From the NCBI GenBank assembly GCA_009823505.1, contig VZQC01000610.1:2815939-2879938 (forward strand): DNA of 64,000 bases, written 5' to 3'. The notes beneath the pieces are model-generated. The model did not search any database. It saw nothing but the letters and a program-made list of their open reading frames with translations, and was not told the origin of the DNA. A program made the translations under genes and the position numbers. This stretch comes from Rhizomys pruinosus. Lineage: Eukaryota > Chordata > Mammalia > Rodentia > Spalacidae. This document shows positions 10,411 to 19,909 of the stretch, in pieces. Each line of letters starts with the position of its first letter. Positions within the stretch are counted from its first letter, which is position 1.

Positions 10411-10728
10411 CTTCTTCGTGGTGTAGCAGTGTACACCATCTTTCTTCATGGTGTAGCAGTGTCCACCGTCTTTCTTCATGGTGTAGCAGTGTCCACCGTC
10501 TTTCTTCATGGTGTAGCAGTGTCCACCATCTTTCTTCGTGGTGTAGCAGTGTCCACCGTCTTTCTTCATGGTGTAGCAGTGTCCACTGTCTTTCTTCATG
10601 GTGTAGCAGTGTCCACTGTCTTTCTTCATGGTGTAGCAGTGTCCACTGTCTTTCTTCGTGGTGTAGCAGTGTCCACTAGCTTCTCGCAGGCCTCTTCACT
10701 GATCCTCCTGCACAGTTTCGGATCCTGA
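10144..10728 (+). other. 194-codon open frame across the minisatellite, probably not a gene
   Basis: The frame begins with ATG at 10144, runs through about 90 unremarkable residues, then through nine decapeptides of the type FLHGVAVSTV, and stops 16 codons after the repeat. No signal peptide, domain or splice pattern was recognised. The repeat also leaves an unrelated frame open on + and another on -, so openness is explained by the 30-bp period. Kept as a low-confidence candidate only. Confidence 0.12.
10411..10680. repeat. Nine-copy 30-bp minisatellite
   Basis: Nine tandem copies of a 30-bp unit whose invariant core is GGTGTAGCAGTGT. Units differ at few sites: TTCATG versus TTCGTG, and CCACCGTC, CCACCATC or CCACTGTC at the end. 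Variants are ordered: ACCGTC units lie on the left, ACTGTC units on the right. Because 30 is a multiple of three and the unit lacks stops in several frames, three long frames overlap here (10144-10728 and 10407-10679 on +, 10291-10629 on -), each giving a decapeptide repeat. Confidence 0.97.
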
Positions 10729-10826
10729 GCCAGGCTTTCCTTTCCACACTCAGGGCAAAGAAGGGGTTCAAAGCCTGAAGATGAAGCCATCGCCATTGCG
10801 TGGGAAAGTGTTGAGATCCTGAGGCT

Positions 10827-11110
10827 ATGATCTGATAGATGGATTAACCCACTGATGTATCAATAAAAGGACGGCCACTGTGGTGAAAAGCAGAAGGTGG
10901 GGTCTCATTGGAAGAAGTACATCATAGAGACATGTGCTAAGGTCCTGGTGCCTTCTCACCCACCGGGATGGGAGCTGCTCTGCCAAGTCTTCCCTGCTGT
11001 GATGAGTAGAACCTTCTGGAAACCCTGAACTACAATCAACAATCCCTCCTTGGGTTTGTCCCAGGTAATTGAGACCAGCTATAACAAAGCTGATTACTGT
11101 ACTATTCACA
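10827..11110 (+). mobile_element. URR1-like hAT-Charlie relic
   Basis: Contains GATGGATTAACCCACTGATG, then GGTGGGGTCTCATTGGAAGA and AGTACATCATAGAGAC, a phrase order seen in rodent URR1-type nonautonomous hAT repeats. Ends are not defined. Confidence 0.45.
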
Positions 11111-11120
11111 TCTTTTACCC

Positions 11121-11417
11121 CTTATTTTTGTTTCAATTTGTATGTGGCTTATGCATGTGTGTGCATGTAGGGGAGAGCATTCATGCCTGTGTGCATGCCT
11201 GCATGGGGAGGCCAGCGGGGACCATCAGGCGTCCTGCTCTGTCCTCTGCCTTGTTCTCTGGAGACACAGTCTCCTACTGGTTTTTGGCTGGGCTGGAGCC
11301 ACAGTGATCCACATCTCTGGGTTCACAGGTACATGAAGTTTTTTTTGTGGGTGCTGAGAATCTGAACTCAGGACCCTGTGCTTACTGCTCTTACTCAATC
11401 AGCCAACTCTCAGCCCC
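11121..11417 (-). mobile_element. B4-related SINE
   Basis: Antisense order: a TGTGTGCATG-rich start, GGAGACACAGTCTCCTACTG, GGGTGCTGAGAATCTGAACT, CAGGACCCTGTGCTTACTG and AGCCAACTCTCAGCCCC. The last is the complement of a tRNA-like head. Divergent, old copy. Confidence 0.7.
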
Positions 11418-12937
11418 TCATCACTTCTTAAGTGAGCACTTTGCTTACAGATTTGAAAACATCGTGTGGACTCCATGAGAACCAGAGATTCTAGATTCTA
11501 GAAAGCAGCGGGGGGGGGGGGGAACAGCAAAGCAGCTGAGACACTAAGGGATGATAGAAGTGAGAGAGAGCCAGGGCTGAAGACACCCCACTCACTGGAA
11601 AAGTAGAGGTGCTGCTAGGTCTAAGGGCCAAAATGCTCAGATCCCTACTAGGCCTGAGAGCTATGATACCAGTTTCTGGGGAGTGGGGGTCGTCCCACCC
11701 CAGGCCCCTTGGGTAGCTGCAAGGGCAATTGGTATCACTACAGCTGCTGTTGCTCACTGCTGCTGGAAGCTGAGCATTGCAACAGCTGCCGAGTGCTCAG
11801 TCACCAGAGCCCAGAACAATAAGCCTCCGGGCTGAGTACTGATGCTGTGAGTTTGCATTGAAAACCTGGAGCCACAGGCTCCTAGGTCCCAGGGCTTGGA
11901 GCAGTGAGGCTCTGAGTTTGCCAGTTCAGCCCCCAGGGCTCAGGCCCTTAGCACAGGACTGTGAGCCCTAGAAGAGTGTCTCACCTACCCATGATTGCTA
12001 GCTGGCTAGAGCAAAAGGACCCAAGTCCGACTGGATCAGAAATGCAGGTGCCTCTAGGAATAGCTCTCAATCTCCTCCTGTCTCACTCTGGAATAATCAC
12101 TAACCAGTTCTGAGGCCTCCTGAGGAATGAAACAAAGACACAACCTTGAACTCTAAAGTCAGATATTGGACACAGGCTCAAGGTTTAAATCAGTCTCAGA
12201 AGTTTCAAATTTAGCCAAGCCAATAATCTCAGCAGAGAAAACAGGACAAATATTTGTAGAAAACAGCTTTGGGGTAGCTGTGCCAGCAACCAGAGTTTAA
12301 TAATACCCACTGCACTGCTTCCCTATTCCCAAGGCATCACAATCCACAGGGGCCCAGATGTGCCAGGCATTCGCAGTATGGGATAAGACATAATTTTATT
12401 GTCTTTGAAGAGCCCCAACCCTCTAATTTCATCACCACACATAATAGAACTGCAGGCTGTTTTCTCCAGCCCTCTGGGCTACCAGATTTTTAAGGGAATT
12501 GCTTAAATATACTTCTTTAATTAAGGAAAAGCTTCCATATAAAAAGCACGACTGCAGCTTACAAACTCACATGTTCTAGGATGTCTTGGGGGAAGCTATC
12601 ATCTTAATTAGGCATTTTCATGGAAACAATAATATAAGCATGTCACAAATAATGTAATCAGTATGAATGGGCATGTAGACATGTTTCTCTCTCTGCAGAT
12701 TCCTGTTCTGACTTGGCCCTGGTTTGCTGTGCATCTTCTGGGAGAAGCAGATATTTAGACATCTGGACTTGAAAGAGTAAAAGCTATAACACAGTGTACA
12801 TACTACAGTGTATGAACCAGACATACTTGATTACATCTTGGATGAGTGTACAGGTGATTTCCAATCCTGGATTCTATAGCAAGCACTTCAAGGAATCTTC
12901 CTATGCACACAATTCCACCCTCAGAAGTAAGTATTTA

Positions 12938-12939
<2 letters not shown>
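11418..12939. other. Unassigned sequence
   Basis: No gene or confidently named repeat. A G13 run lies at 11510-11522. 12360-12560 is AT-rich and repeat-free, with CTTTAATTAAGG and CTTCCATATAAAAAG words. Frames of up to 88 codons have no recognisable domain. Confidence 0.4.

Positions 12940-12985
<46 letters not shown>
12940..12985. repeat. (TA)23 microsatellite
   Basis: A 46-bp uninterrupted alternating AT tract. It abuts the left end of the next hAT-type relic. Confidence 0.95.
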
Positions 12986-12986
<1 letters not shown>

Positions 12987-12988
<2 letters not shown>

Positions 12989-13424
12989 CTTTAACTGGCA
13001 ACTTGACACAGCCTACAGTCATTCTAAAGAAACCTCCATGGAGGCATCACCTAGCTCACACTGGCCTTTGGGCATGTTTGGGGGGGGCAGTGTCTTGACT
13101 GTTATTGATGTAGGAGGGCCCAGCTCACTGTGGGCAGCACAATTCCCTGGGCAGGTGATCCCAAACTGTAGAAGAACACTAGCTAAGCCTAAGCTGACCT
13201 GCCAGGCAGCTGGCGAGCAGCAGCCTCCGAGGTTCCCGCTGGTGTTGCCTTCGTCTGAGGTAATGCTGTGCCGAATGGAAAGCAGGCCTGCCTTCAGATT
13301 CCTGCCTTGACTTCCCTGGGTGATGGAGTGTGACCTAGAATTGTAGGACAAATAAATCCTTTTTCCCCTAGGTTGCTTTCAGTTGGAGTGTTTCATCACA
13401 GCAACAGAACAGAAACTAGAACAT
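12987..13424 (+). mobile_element. RCHARR1-type hAT-Charlie relic
   Basis: Reads AACTGGCAACTTGACACAGC at the left, GCCCAGCTCACTGTGGGCAG in the middle, and AATAAATCC, GGTTGCTTTC, CATCACAGCAACAGAACAGA, AACTAGAACATG at the right. The same order of phrases recurs many times in the window (for example 30957-31268). This is a common rodent nonautonomous hAT repeat; no transposase is encoded. Confidence 0.75.
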
Positions 13425-14861
13425 GGAATAAAGCTGATTACAAAGGAACTGCCAAGTTCAAAGAGATCTACAACTCCACTGTGTGTGTGCACACCTGTGC
13501 ACAGGTGTGCTTGCACAGTGTATGCATGAATGTGGCCACACGTGTGTGTATGTGGCAGCATTCCTCAGGAACTCTGGGTTTTTTTGAAATTCACCCACTT
13601 GACTAGGTTGACTGGCCATTGAGAGCAGACACCCACCCAGTGCTGCGGTTACCATCCTGTGCCACCAGGCAAGAATTCAGAATTTTTTTCCCTGAGTTCA
13701 GGTCTTTTCCTGCAAGTACTGACTGGACTGTCTTTCTAGCCTTGGGCTCCACGGGCCTTTTTTTTTTTTTTTAATAGAACTTTCCAAACGGCCACTCAAC
13801 AATGTGCTGCCCGTCCCCATATTCACCATTGACACAATACCTTAAAGGAACTTGTAACCCTTTGTAAGTGATAAACAAAATAGCATTTCATTAACTATGA
13901 GACCCTTAAATTCCTTCATGTTCTTATGTTTAAGCTTCCTTCTCTTTAAACACCTTCCATGTCCTACTCTCCACTGTTCCCTATTATGCACTGGCCTAGG
14001 TTTTACTGCTTATTAGAAAACTGCCTTTTAGGAAATCTATCCCTTGATCTTCCTGGAATTTATTTTATTGGTGCAGATATGTGGCTTCATTTTTCTCCTA
14101 CTTGTTTTTATATCAGAATATTTATTAAAAGATCCATGCATCCACCTCCTGTGGTGAAAAATTCCATTGCTAATATAGTTAATATATATCTCATTTTAAA
14201 TTCTATAGCTTTGACATATTTTAATATCTGACAGGACCATTTTCTTCCTGTTGCCTTTTATTTTGGGGGTATTTTGATGTCTCTTATTTCAACAGGAACC
14301 ATTTCTGTTCACACATTTTCAAAGACACTTTCAGTTTAGAAAGGAATAAAGGAGCTAGGAAAGAAGAAAGACTCATAAATAGAGCATGGAGTGTTATAAG
14401 AACTGCTCTTGGATTTAGGCCACACCCCCTTGAGTCAGAAAGTAGTACACACCAGTCAATTATGGGGTGATGGCCCACAGCAGTCGTTCACCCCCAAAGT
14501 AACTGATTGGTAAGTGTGTTGACTCCCGAGCCAACTGTGCTGGATCCTCTACACTCAGCATCTTTTCCAAAAATGTTCATGAGGAGCTTTGGGTTTATGT
14601 TGGTACTCCATGGCTTTGGGCTATGCACTTGATTCCAGTGAGGATGAGTTTAGGCATGAGGCTTTGCTTTCTTCCTTGTTTCTGGGATAGAGTCCAGTCC
14701 CATCAATGAAGCACAAGAACATCTCCCAGGAGTCACGGAGAAGTTCTCCTCTTCCCCACCACCTTCTTTACCAGATCCTACTTAAGTTTTGCCAATGTGT
14801 AAGATCCTCACCTACTTTACCACGAAGAAACAGCATGAAGTGAGTTCCTGGGAAGGGAGAG
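13425..14861. other. Unassigned sequence
   Basis: No gene was found. It includes a GT/CA-rich patch with a perfect 22-bp palindrome at 13489-13510, a T14 run near 13760 and AT-rich unique DNA at 13840-14290. The 90-codon frame at 13959-14231 is hydrophobic but sits in AT-rich DNA with no start context or homology that I recognise. Confidence 0.4.
13489..13510. promoter_or_regulatory. Perfect 22-bp palindrome with paired E-boxes
   Basis: Both arms are GCACACCTGTG, with the second arm as the inverse complement and no spacer. The arms contain CACCTG and CAGGTG, the E-box type bound by ZEB/SNAI and some bHLH factors. It lies in a GT-rich patch, so chance symmetry is plausible. Confidence 0.4.
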
Positions 14862-15260
14862 TGTTCTGGTTTGCTTGCTTTCTGTTGCTGTGATAAAACA
14901 TTCTGACAAAAGCAACTTGGGGAGGAAAGGGTTTATTTGCCTTAAACGTTCAAGTCATAGTCCATCCTGAGGGAAGTCAGGGCAGGAACATAAGGGGAAC
15001 TTTGAGCAGAAGCCCTGGAGGAAAGCTGCTTATGGCTCACTCTCTGGCTCATACTCAGATACTTTTCTTGTACAGCCCAGGACCCCAGGCCCAGGGATAG
15101 TGCTGCCTGCAGTGGGCTGGCCTCCCCTCAATCATTGCGAAGACAGCATCTCACAGACGTGGCCAGTGGCTACTCTGTTCTGGGAAATTCCCCAATAGAT
15201 CGTCACTCTTCTCAAATGACTATAGATTTCTGTCCTGTTGACAATAAAAAGTAACCATTA
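14862..15260 (-). mobile_element. RCHARR1-type hAT-Charlie relic
   Basis: Antisense order: TTTCTGTTGCTGTGATAAAA, CATTCTGACAAAAGCAACTT, GGGTTTATTTGCC, GAAGTCAGGGCAGGAA, CTCACTCTCTGGCTC, CCAGGACCCC, and at the right CTGTTGACAATAAAAAGTAA. This is nearly full length at about 400 bp. Confidence 0.8.
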
Positions 15261-15544
15261 CAGAGAAACCAAGTCCTACTTGCCACTGAGCATGAAGCAG
15301 CTGCCCTTTAGGAAGGCGAAAGCATCTAACCTTTGCAATTTTTGTTTTAATCAATCATTTTGTGTACTTTTTAAACTTTTACTTTTTATTTAGTATTCAA
15401 GCACTGCTCTGTCTGACTACTCACTCAACTTCCATGTATTAGAAAGTTAATCCACAACACAACAGTATGAGACCTGGGTCTTTGAAGCCGTGGTGAAATC
15501 AAGTGTGCTCTGCCCTCCGCAGTGACTAAGGCTGCAATCTTGGG

Positions 15545-15735
15545 AGTAGGTTAGTTATTTTAGGAGTGGTTTCCTGATAAAACCATGTCCTCAGCCTTCT
15601 TCTGTCTGTCTCCTGCCTCCTTCCACTGGATGCTGCAGCCCCTGGACCTTGGACTTCCCAGACTTCAGAACTGTGAGATACAAACCTCTGTTCTCTATTA
15701 GTTACCCAGTCTCATGTTTTCTGTGATACTGCCCA
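15545..15735 (+). mobile_element. Old MaLR-like LTR fragment
   Basis: Contains GGACTTCCCAGACTTCAGAA, CTGTGAGATACAAACCTCTG and GTTACCCAGTCTCATG, resembling the 3' part of mammalian MaLR (MST/MLT1-type) LTRs. No 5' end was found. Confidence 0.45.
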
Positions 15736-16651
15736 AAATGAAGACAAACGCTTTATGCAGGATTCATCCTTCTAATAGAAGTGTAAGGATATAGTAGAGC
15801 CTTGTTGGCTGTGGGCTCTGTGCTGCACAGTGGCTCTGTGGAATCATGCATCTTGCATAACTGAAACTGCACCTACCACTCCCCTTTGCCTGTCCCATAG
15901 CTTTGGGATGGCCCTTGCACTCTGCTTCTGTGTGTTTTGTCATTTTCTGTCCCAATGCTCAAAAGCATCTTAAACAGGCAGAGCAAGTGTACTTTCTCTA
16001 CACCCTACAGTGTTCTAGCCCCCCACCCCACCAAAGCAGCCAGTGAAGAGGAAGCAGAGTTAAGTGTCTGTGCAGTTGATGGCTCTATCCTGGCCCTAAT
16101 GCTCCTTGTGACTCTGTGATGATGGACTCGCAGAAGTACCTTTGACCCCTCCAGTGAAAGCCCCAGGCATGAGAGCTGACTTGGGTGGGGCCTCTACTCC
16201 TCATCCACACTTGGCTAGAGATATACTTCTGAGCAGACCGTTAGCTCCATCACCATGGAGGTGCAATGAATGCACTGCTAGAATCTTCTGTAAAGCCAGT
16301 GGCTGGGAGAGTGTGAGAGTTTATGGGATTCCCAGAGTCTGGTTAGGTCTCTCATTAGCCTGACTTCTGCTATGCCCTATAGTCAGTTCTCAGGCAATGC
16401 TATGAGTTTATGTATTAACTGTATCTAGTAAATGCTTATATAGTCCTTGTAACATCTGTCTGTATTTTCTCTGATGAGACAAGCAGCAAGCTTAATTCCC
16501 AAAACCCTGCTGCTAAGTTACCTGTTCTTAAATATACACATGTATTTAAATAAATATATTCAATAAAATGTGTTAATTTAAAAGGAAAAATTACTATTTC
16601 AAGTCGGAAGCTCATTAGATGTTAAAAGCTTCAGCAATATGTACATTCTCT
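15736..16651. other. Unassigned sequence
   Basis: No repeat or gene was recognised. AT-rich toward 16400-16620. Frames of 60-73 codons have no recognisable domain. Confidence 0.4.
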
Positions 16652-16901
16652 TTTTTTGAGTTTTTGCACATATGTGTATGTATGTATGCACTTGTGCAAG
16701 GCTGCAGAAGCCACAGGAGGGTCTCTCCCTGGTGGCTGGCCATTGCCGTCCAGGGATCCTCCCATTATGCCTCCCTAACACTGGGATTATAAACATGTGC
16801 CCACCACACCTGGCATTTGCATGGGTTCTGGAGATGGAACTCACGTCCTCCTGCTTGCAAAGCAAGAGTTCTGCCCACTGGGGCATCTCTCCGTGCCCCC
16901 T
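16652..16901 (-). mobile_element. B4-related SINE
   Basis: Antisense order: GTGTATGTATGTATGCACTTG, CTGGTGGCTGGCCATTGCC, CACTGGGATTATAAACATG, CCACCACACCTGGCA, GGGTTCTGGAGATGGAACTC and CCTGCTTGCAAAGCAAGAG. This combines a B1-like body with a tRNA-like head complement. Confidence 0.75.
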
Positions 16902-17211
16902 CTTTGGGAGCCTATCAATCAGTGTGTTCAGCCCCATTTTCATCCACTAAGCAAGGAAGCAGACTGGGACTGCTTATGGCTATGCCATCACCATGGCGAA
17001 ATGCCCAACTGGAAACCTACTGAGTGGCTGGGGTAGCCTGGGTCCCAGGAGAAACCAGCCACCAGGCTGAGGGTTGAATTGTTGAGGGACCAGCTAGGAC
17101 AGGAAGAGTTACAAGGAGAATACTAAAAGCTTTGCCAGATCCTTGCAAGTGGGTCAGAACCTCTACTTTCATGAACTGCATTCAGTTGTTAACTAGGATG
17201 TATGCACCTTA

Positions 17212-17550
17212 CTTTAGTTTCCTAGGACCATGGTAACAAATGGCTACAAGCTGGGGGGGCTTAACGGAAGTCATTGTCTCAGGGATCTAGAGGCAAGAGG
17301 CCAAGGTCAGTGTCTCAGCAAGAGCAGGTGCCTTTCATGGCTCCAGGGAGGAATCCTTCTACTGCCTCTTGCTGCTTTTGGAGGGACCCAAAACCACTGC
17401 AGTCCTGGCTTCTGGCGTCCTGTGCACCTCACCCCTCACATGGCCTTTGAGTATGGACCTCGGGCACTAGATTTATAGTAGATCCTAACCCATTGTGACC
17501 TTTTTCTAATTAAATCTGAAAGTAAAATCACACTCCCAGGACCAAGGGCC
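17212..17550 (+). mobile_element. Ancient mammalian LTR-like repeat
   Basis: TTTCCTAGGACCATGGTAAC, AAATGGCTACAAGCTGG, GGCTTAACGGAAGTCATTGT and CTCCAGGGAGGAATCCTTCT resemble a pan-mammalian repeat whose consensus includes CCATAACAAATTACCACAAA and GGTGGCTTAAAACAA. I could not fix the family. Confidence 0.4.
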
Positions 17551-18109
17551 AAGGGCACCATGGGAACAGGATCCTACCCACGGCCTCAGCTTTCCTTGTG
17601 GGTTCTCTACAAACCCCATGAGCAGTCTTCAGTGAGTACATTTTCCACCCAAACATGGTGTGCAATTAAAATCTATCCTCTGCGATGTTCTCCAATGAGC
17701 ACATGGCAGCTGAATAAACTGGGGATGAATCGACTTTAAACCGTGATATTGAAATACCACTTCCAACAGTATGTTTTCCATAGCAAAAAACTTACCATAC
17801 CACATTGGAGAGTCTCATCTGAAAACTGTTGCTGTAATGAAATAAAGTTTCACCTCCTTTCTATAAAGTGACTGGTACAGTCTCTTTAGGCACAGGGAAG
17901 TAGAGCACCTGAGCTGGGGTCACACAGCATGGGGTCAGCTCTTGCTCACCATGCCGGACTATAACTGAGTTAACTAGGCAAACACTTATGGTGACTTCTG
18001 ACATGGAAACTAGGTCCTCCCTGTAAGTGTGCAATCAGACTCTTCTGGCATATTTTCCACCTTGCCTCACTTGGCTCTGAAGATTTCATTGTTGTGTAAT
18101 GCTAGGCTT
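17551..18109. other. Unassigned sequence
   Basis: No gene or repeat was recognised. Confidence 0.4.
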
Positions 18110-18420
18110 GATTAGGAAGTATCCCCCATGGCCTATATGTTGAAGGCTTGGTCACCTGGGAGCTTCAGGAGATGGAGCCTGGATGGAAGAAGCAGATCTT
18201 AGGGGTCATAGCTCAGGGATAGGAGGCTGCATCCTATCCTGGCCTCTTCCAATATTCCCTTTTTCTGCATACTAACCACCATGATGTGGACCACTCAACC
18301 ACACCTTCCCTGCTAGGATGGATGGACTCCTCAGAAACTGTGAGCTAAGATGTAAATCTTTCCTCCTTTAAGTTGTTCTCTCAGGTGTTTCCCAGAAAAC
18401 TACTTTTATTAAAACATATA
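18110..18420 (+). mobile_element. URR1-type hAT-Charlie relic
   Basis: Shows AAGTATCCCCCATGGCCTAT, TTGAAGGCTTGGTCACCTGG, GGATGGACTCCTCAGAAACT, GTGAGCTAAGATGTAAATC and CTCCTTTAAGTTGTTCTCTC, the phrase order of rodent URR1. Confidence 0.7.
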
Positions 18421-19504
18421 AGCCACCCTTCCTCTGAGCAGAAGCCTGTCTAGCCTTGGCATCTCCACTCCTCTGTGCTTCACATCTCTCTTCATGATGG
18501 GGGCTCCCACGCAGTTGCTGTCCACTGCCCATAGCACAGCCCTGCGGCTGGCCACAGTCCATCCTCCTCTGCTCCATCCTTTTGCCACATCTCCTTAGCC
18601 TTCACAATGCCTGCTAAGTGGGACTCACTCGGCATCCCTGTCTTCTGCACTTCCAGAGTTGAAGAGGGCCTATTCACTAATCTGCCAGGCTCGCTGTGGT
18701 GAGAGGGAAGATTTTCAAGAGAACTCACTCATGTACACCATGTCTGGTATGGAAGCGGTGTTCTCACTCAAAGTGGAGACATCTCCTTGGAAACTCCAAT
18801 ATTCACAGGACCTGAATTTGGCTTTCTCTCTTCTCTCTTCTCTCTTCTTCTCTCTTCCCTCTTCTTTTCTTCTCTCCTCTTTTCTTCCTCTCTCTCTCTC
18901 TTTCCATATGCCTTACTTCTGAACGGTCTGATCAAGAGGGACTGCTGACTTCCACTCATCAATCCCCTGTGTGTGCCGACTGACATTGGAGGTGAAGAGT
19001 GCATCTCACCATGTCCATCCCAGCAAGGGGATGCCTTACGCTGGAATATGACATTTATCCAGGAACAGAGAAAACAGGTTGGGATGTTCCAATAGATGAC
19101 CATCTTCCTCATTTAAAAATGAGAAAAAAACAAGATTTGAAAGAGGACAGGATGGCCCTTTCCTCGCAGCCCCGTAGCACACTACGTGCCCAGGGATGGG
19201 CACACACTAATTTGGCTGGATTTACCTGCAGTGTTGCAGTTGGCTAGCCTTTCCTCTCTGCCTCTCCAGGCATGGTGGGGTGGAGTAACAACACAGGGTC
19301 AGAAGTGGGTAATTTGCATGCCTGAGAGTCAGTCAGGTCACTGAGATGGGAGCTGAAGGGTTACATATTAAAGAGGAAAAGAACTATGACAATCCCTTTA
19401 ATGTTACTTTGCATATGCATCTGATATCGGTTTGGGTTGATTTTATATTTTAGGTGCTACCCTTTAATATTCCCCTGAGTAAATACTTATTAAACTTATA
19501 AAGT
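18421..19504. other. Unassigned sequence with a pyrimidine tract
   Basis: A TCTTC/CTTTT/CTCT tract fills about 18827-18905. The 114-codon minus frame at 18768-19112 owes a third of its length to this tract (Glu/Arg/Lys repeats). Nothing else was recognised. Confidence 0.45.
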
Positions 19505-19909
19505 TGAGAACACAGGAGGTCAGAAACAAAATACCACAGCTATCTAATGGGACATCTGTTTGCAATTGTCCCATTTACTATAAGACAACAGGCACAAGCT
19601 CCATTGCTAAGAATGCTCACGCCCTGCCCATGATATCTGCTTTTGTTATCAGGCTTGGCCATTTAAGCACCAAAAAGGTTTCTTGTAATTGTCTTGAACA
19701 CAAAGGCAGTTGTGCTGCAAAGCACAGCAAATCACAGTTTGAACCCACCAATGGTGTAACTCTTGAGAAAGGACATGAAAACCCCATAAAACATATGGAT
19801 CGAACTAGCTCAGGGCACTGGATCTGAGTCCTGTGAATAAAAAACTGAGCTCTCCAACTACCTGAGTAAGTGCTCGGGTTCTTGGTTGCCTGATTTCTGT
19901 AACAGGATC
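19505..19909 (+). mobile_element. Probable solo LTR of an endogenous retrovirus-like element
   Basis: From TGAGAACACAGGAGGTCAG the sequence runs to CCCCATAAAACATATGG (a TATA-like box near 19785), then GTGAATAAAAAACTGAGCTC (polyadenylation signal near 19836) and CTCGGGTTCTTGGTTGCCTG before ending ATTTCTGTAACA. The spacing of TATA-like box, AATAAA and terminal CA fits a U3-R-U5 layout. No primer-binding site, internal region or target duplication was confirmed. The 107-codon frame at 19504-19827 lies entirely within it. Confidence 0.45.

Noticed and set aside
19504..19827. 107-codon frame as a small gene
   Set aside because: It lies within a probable LTR and has no recognised domain.
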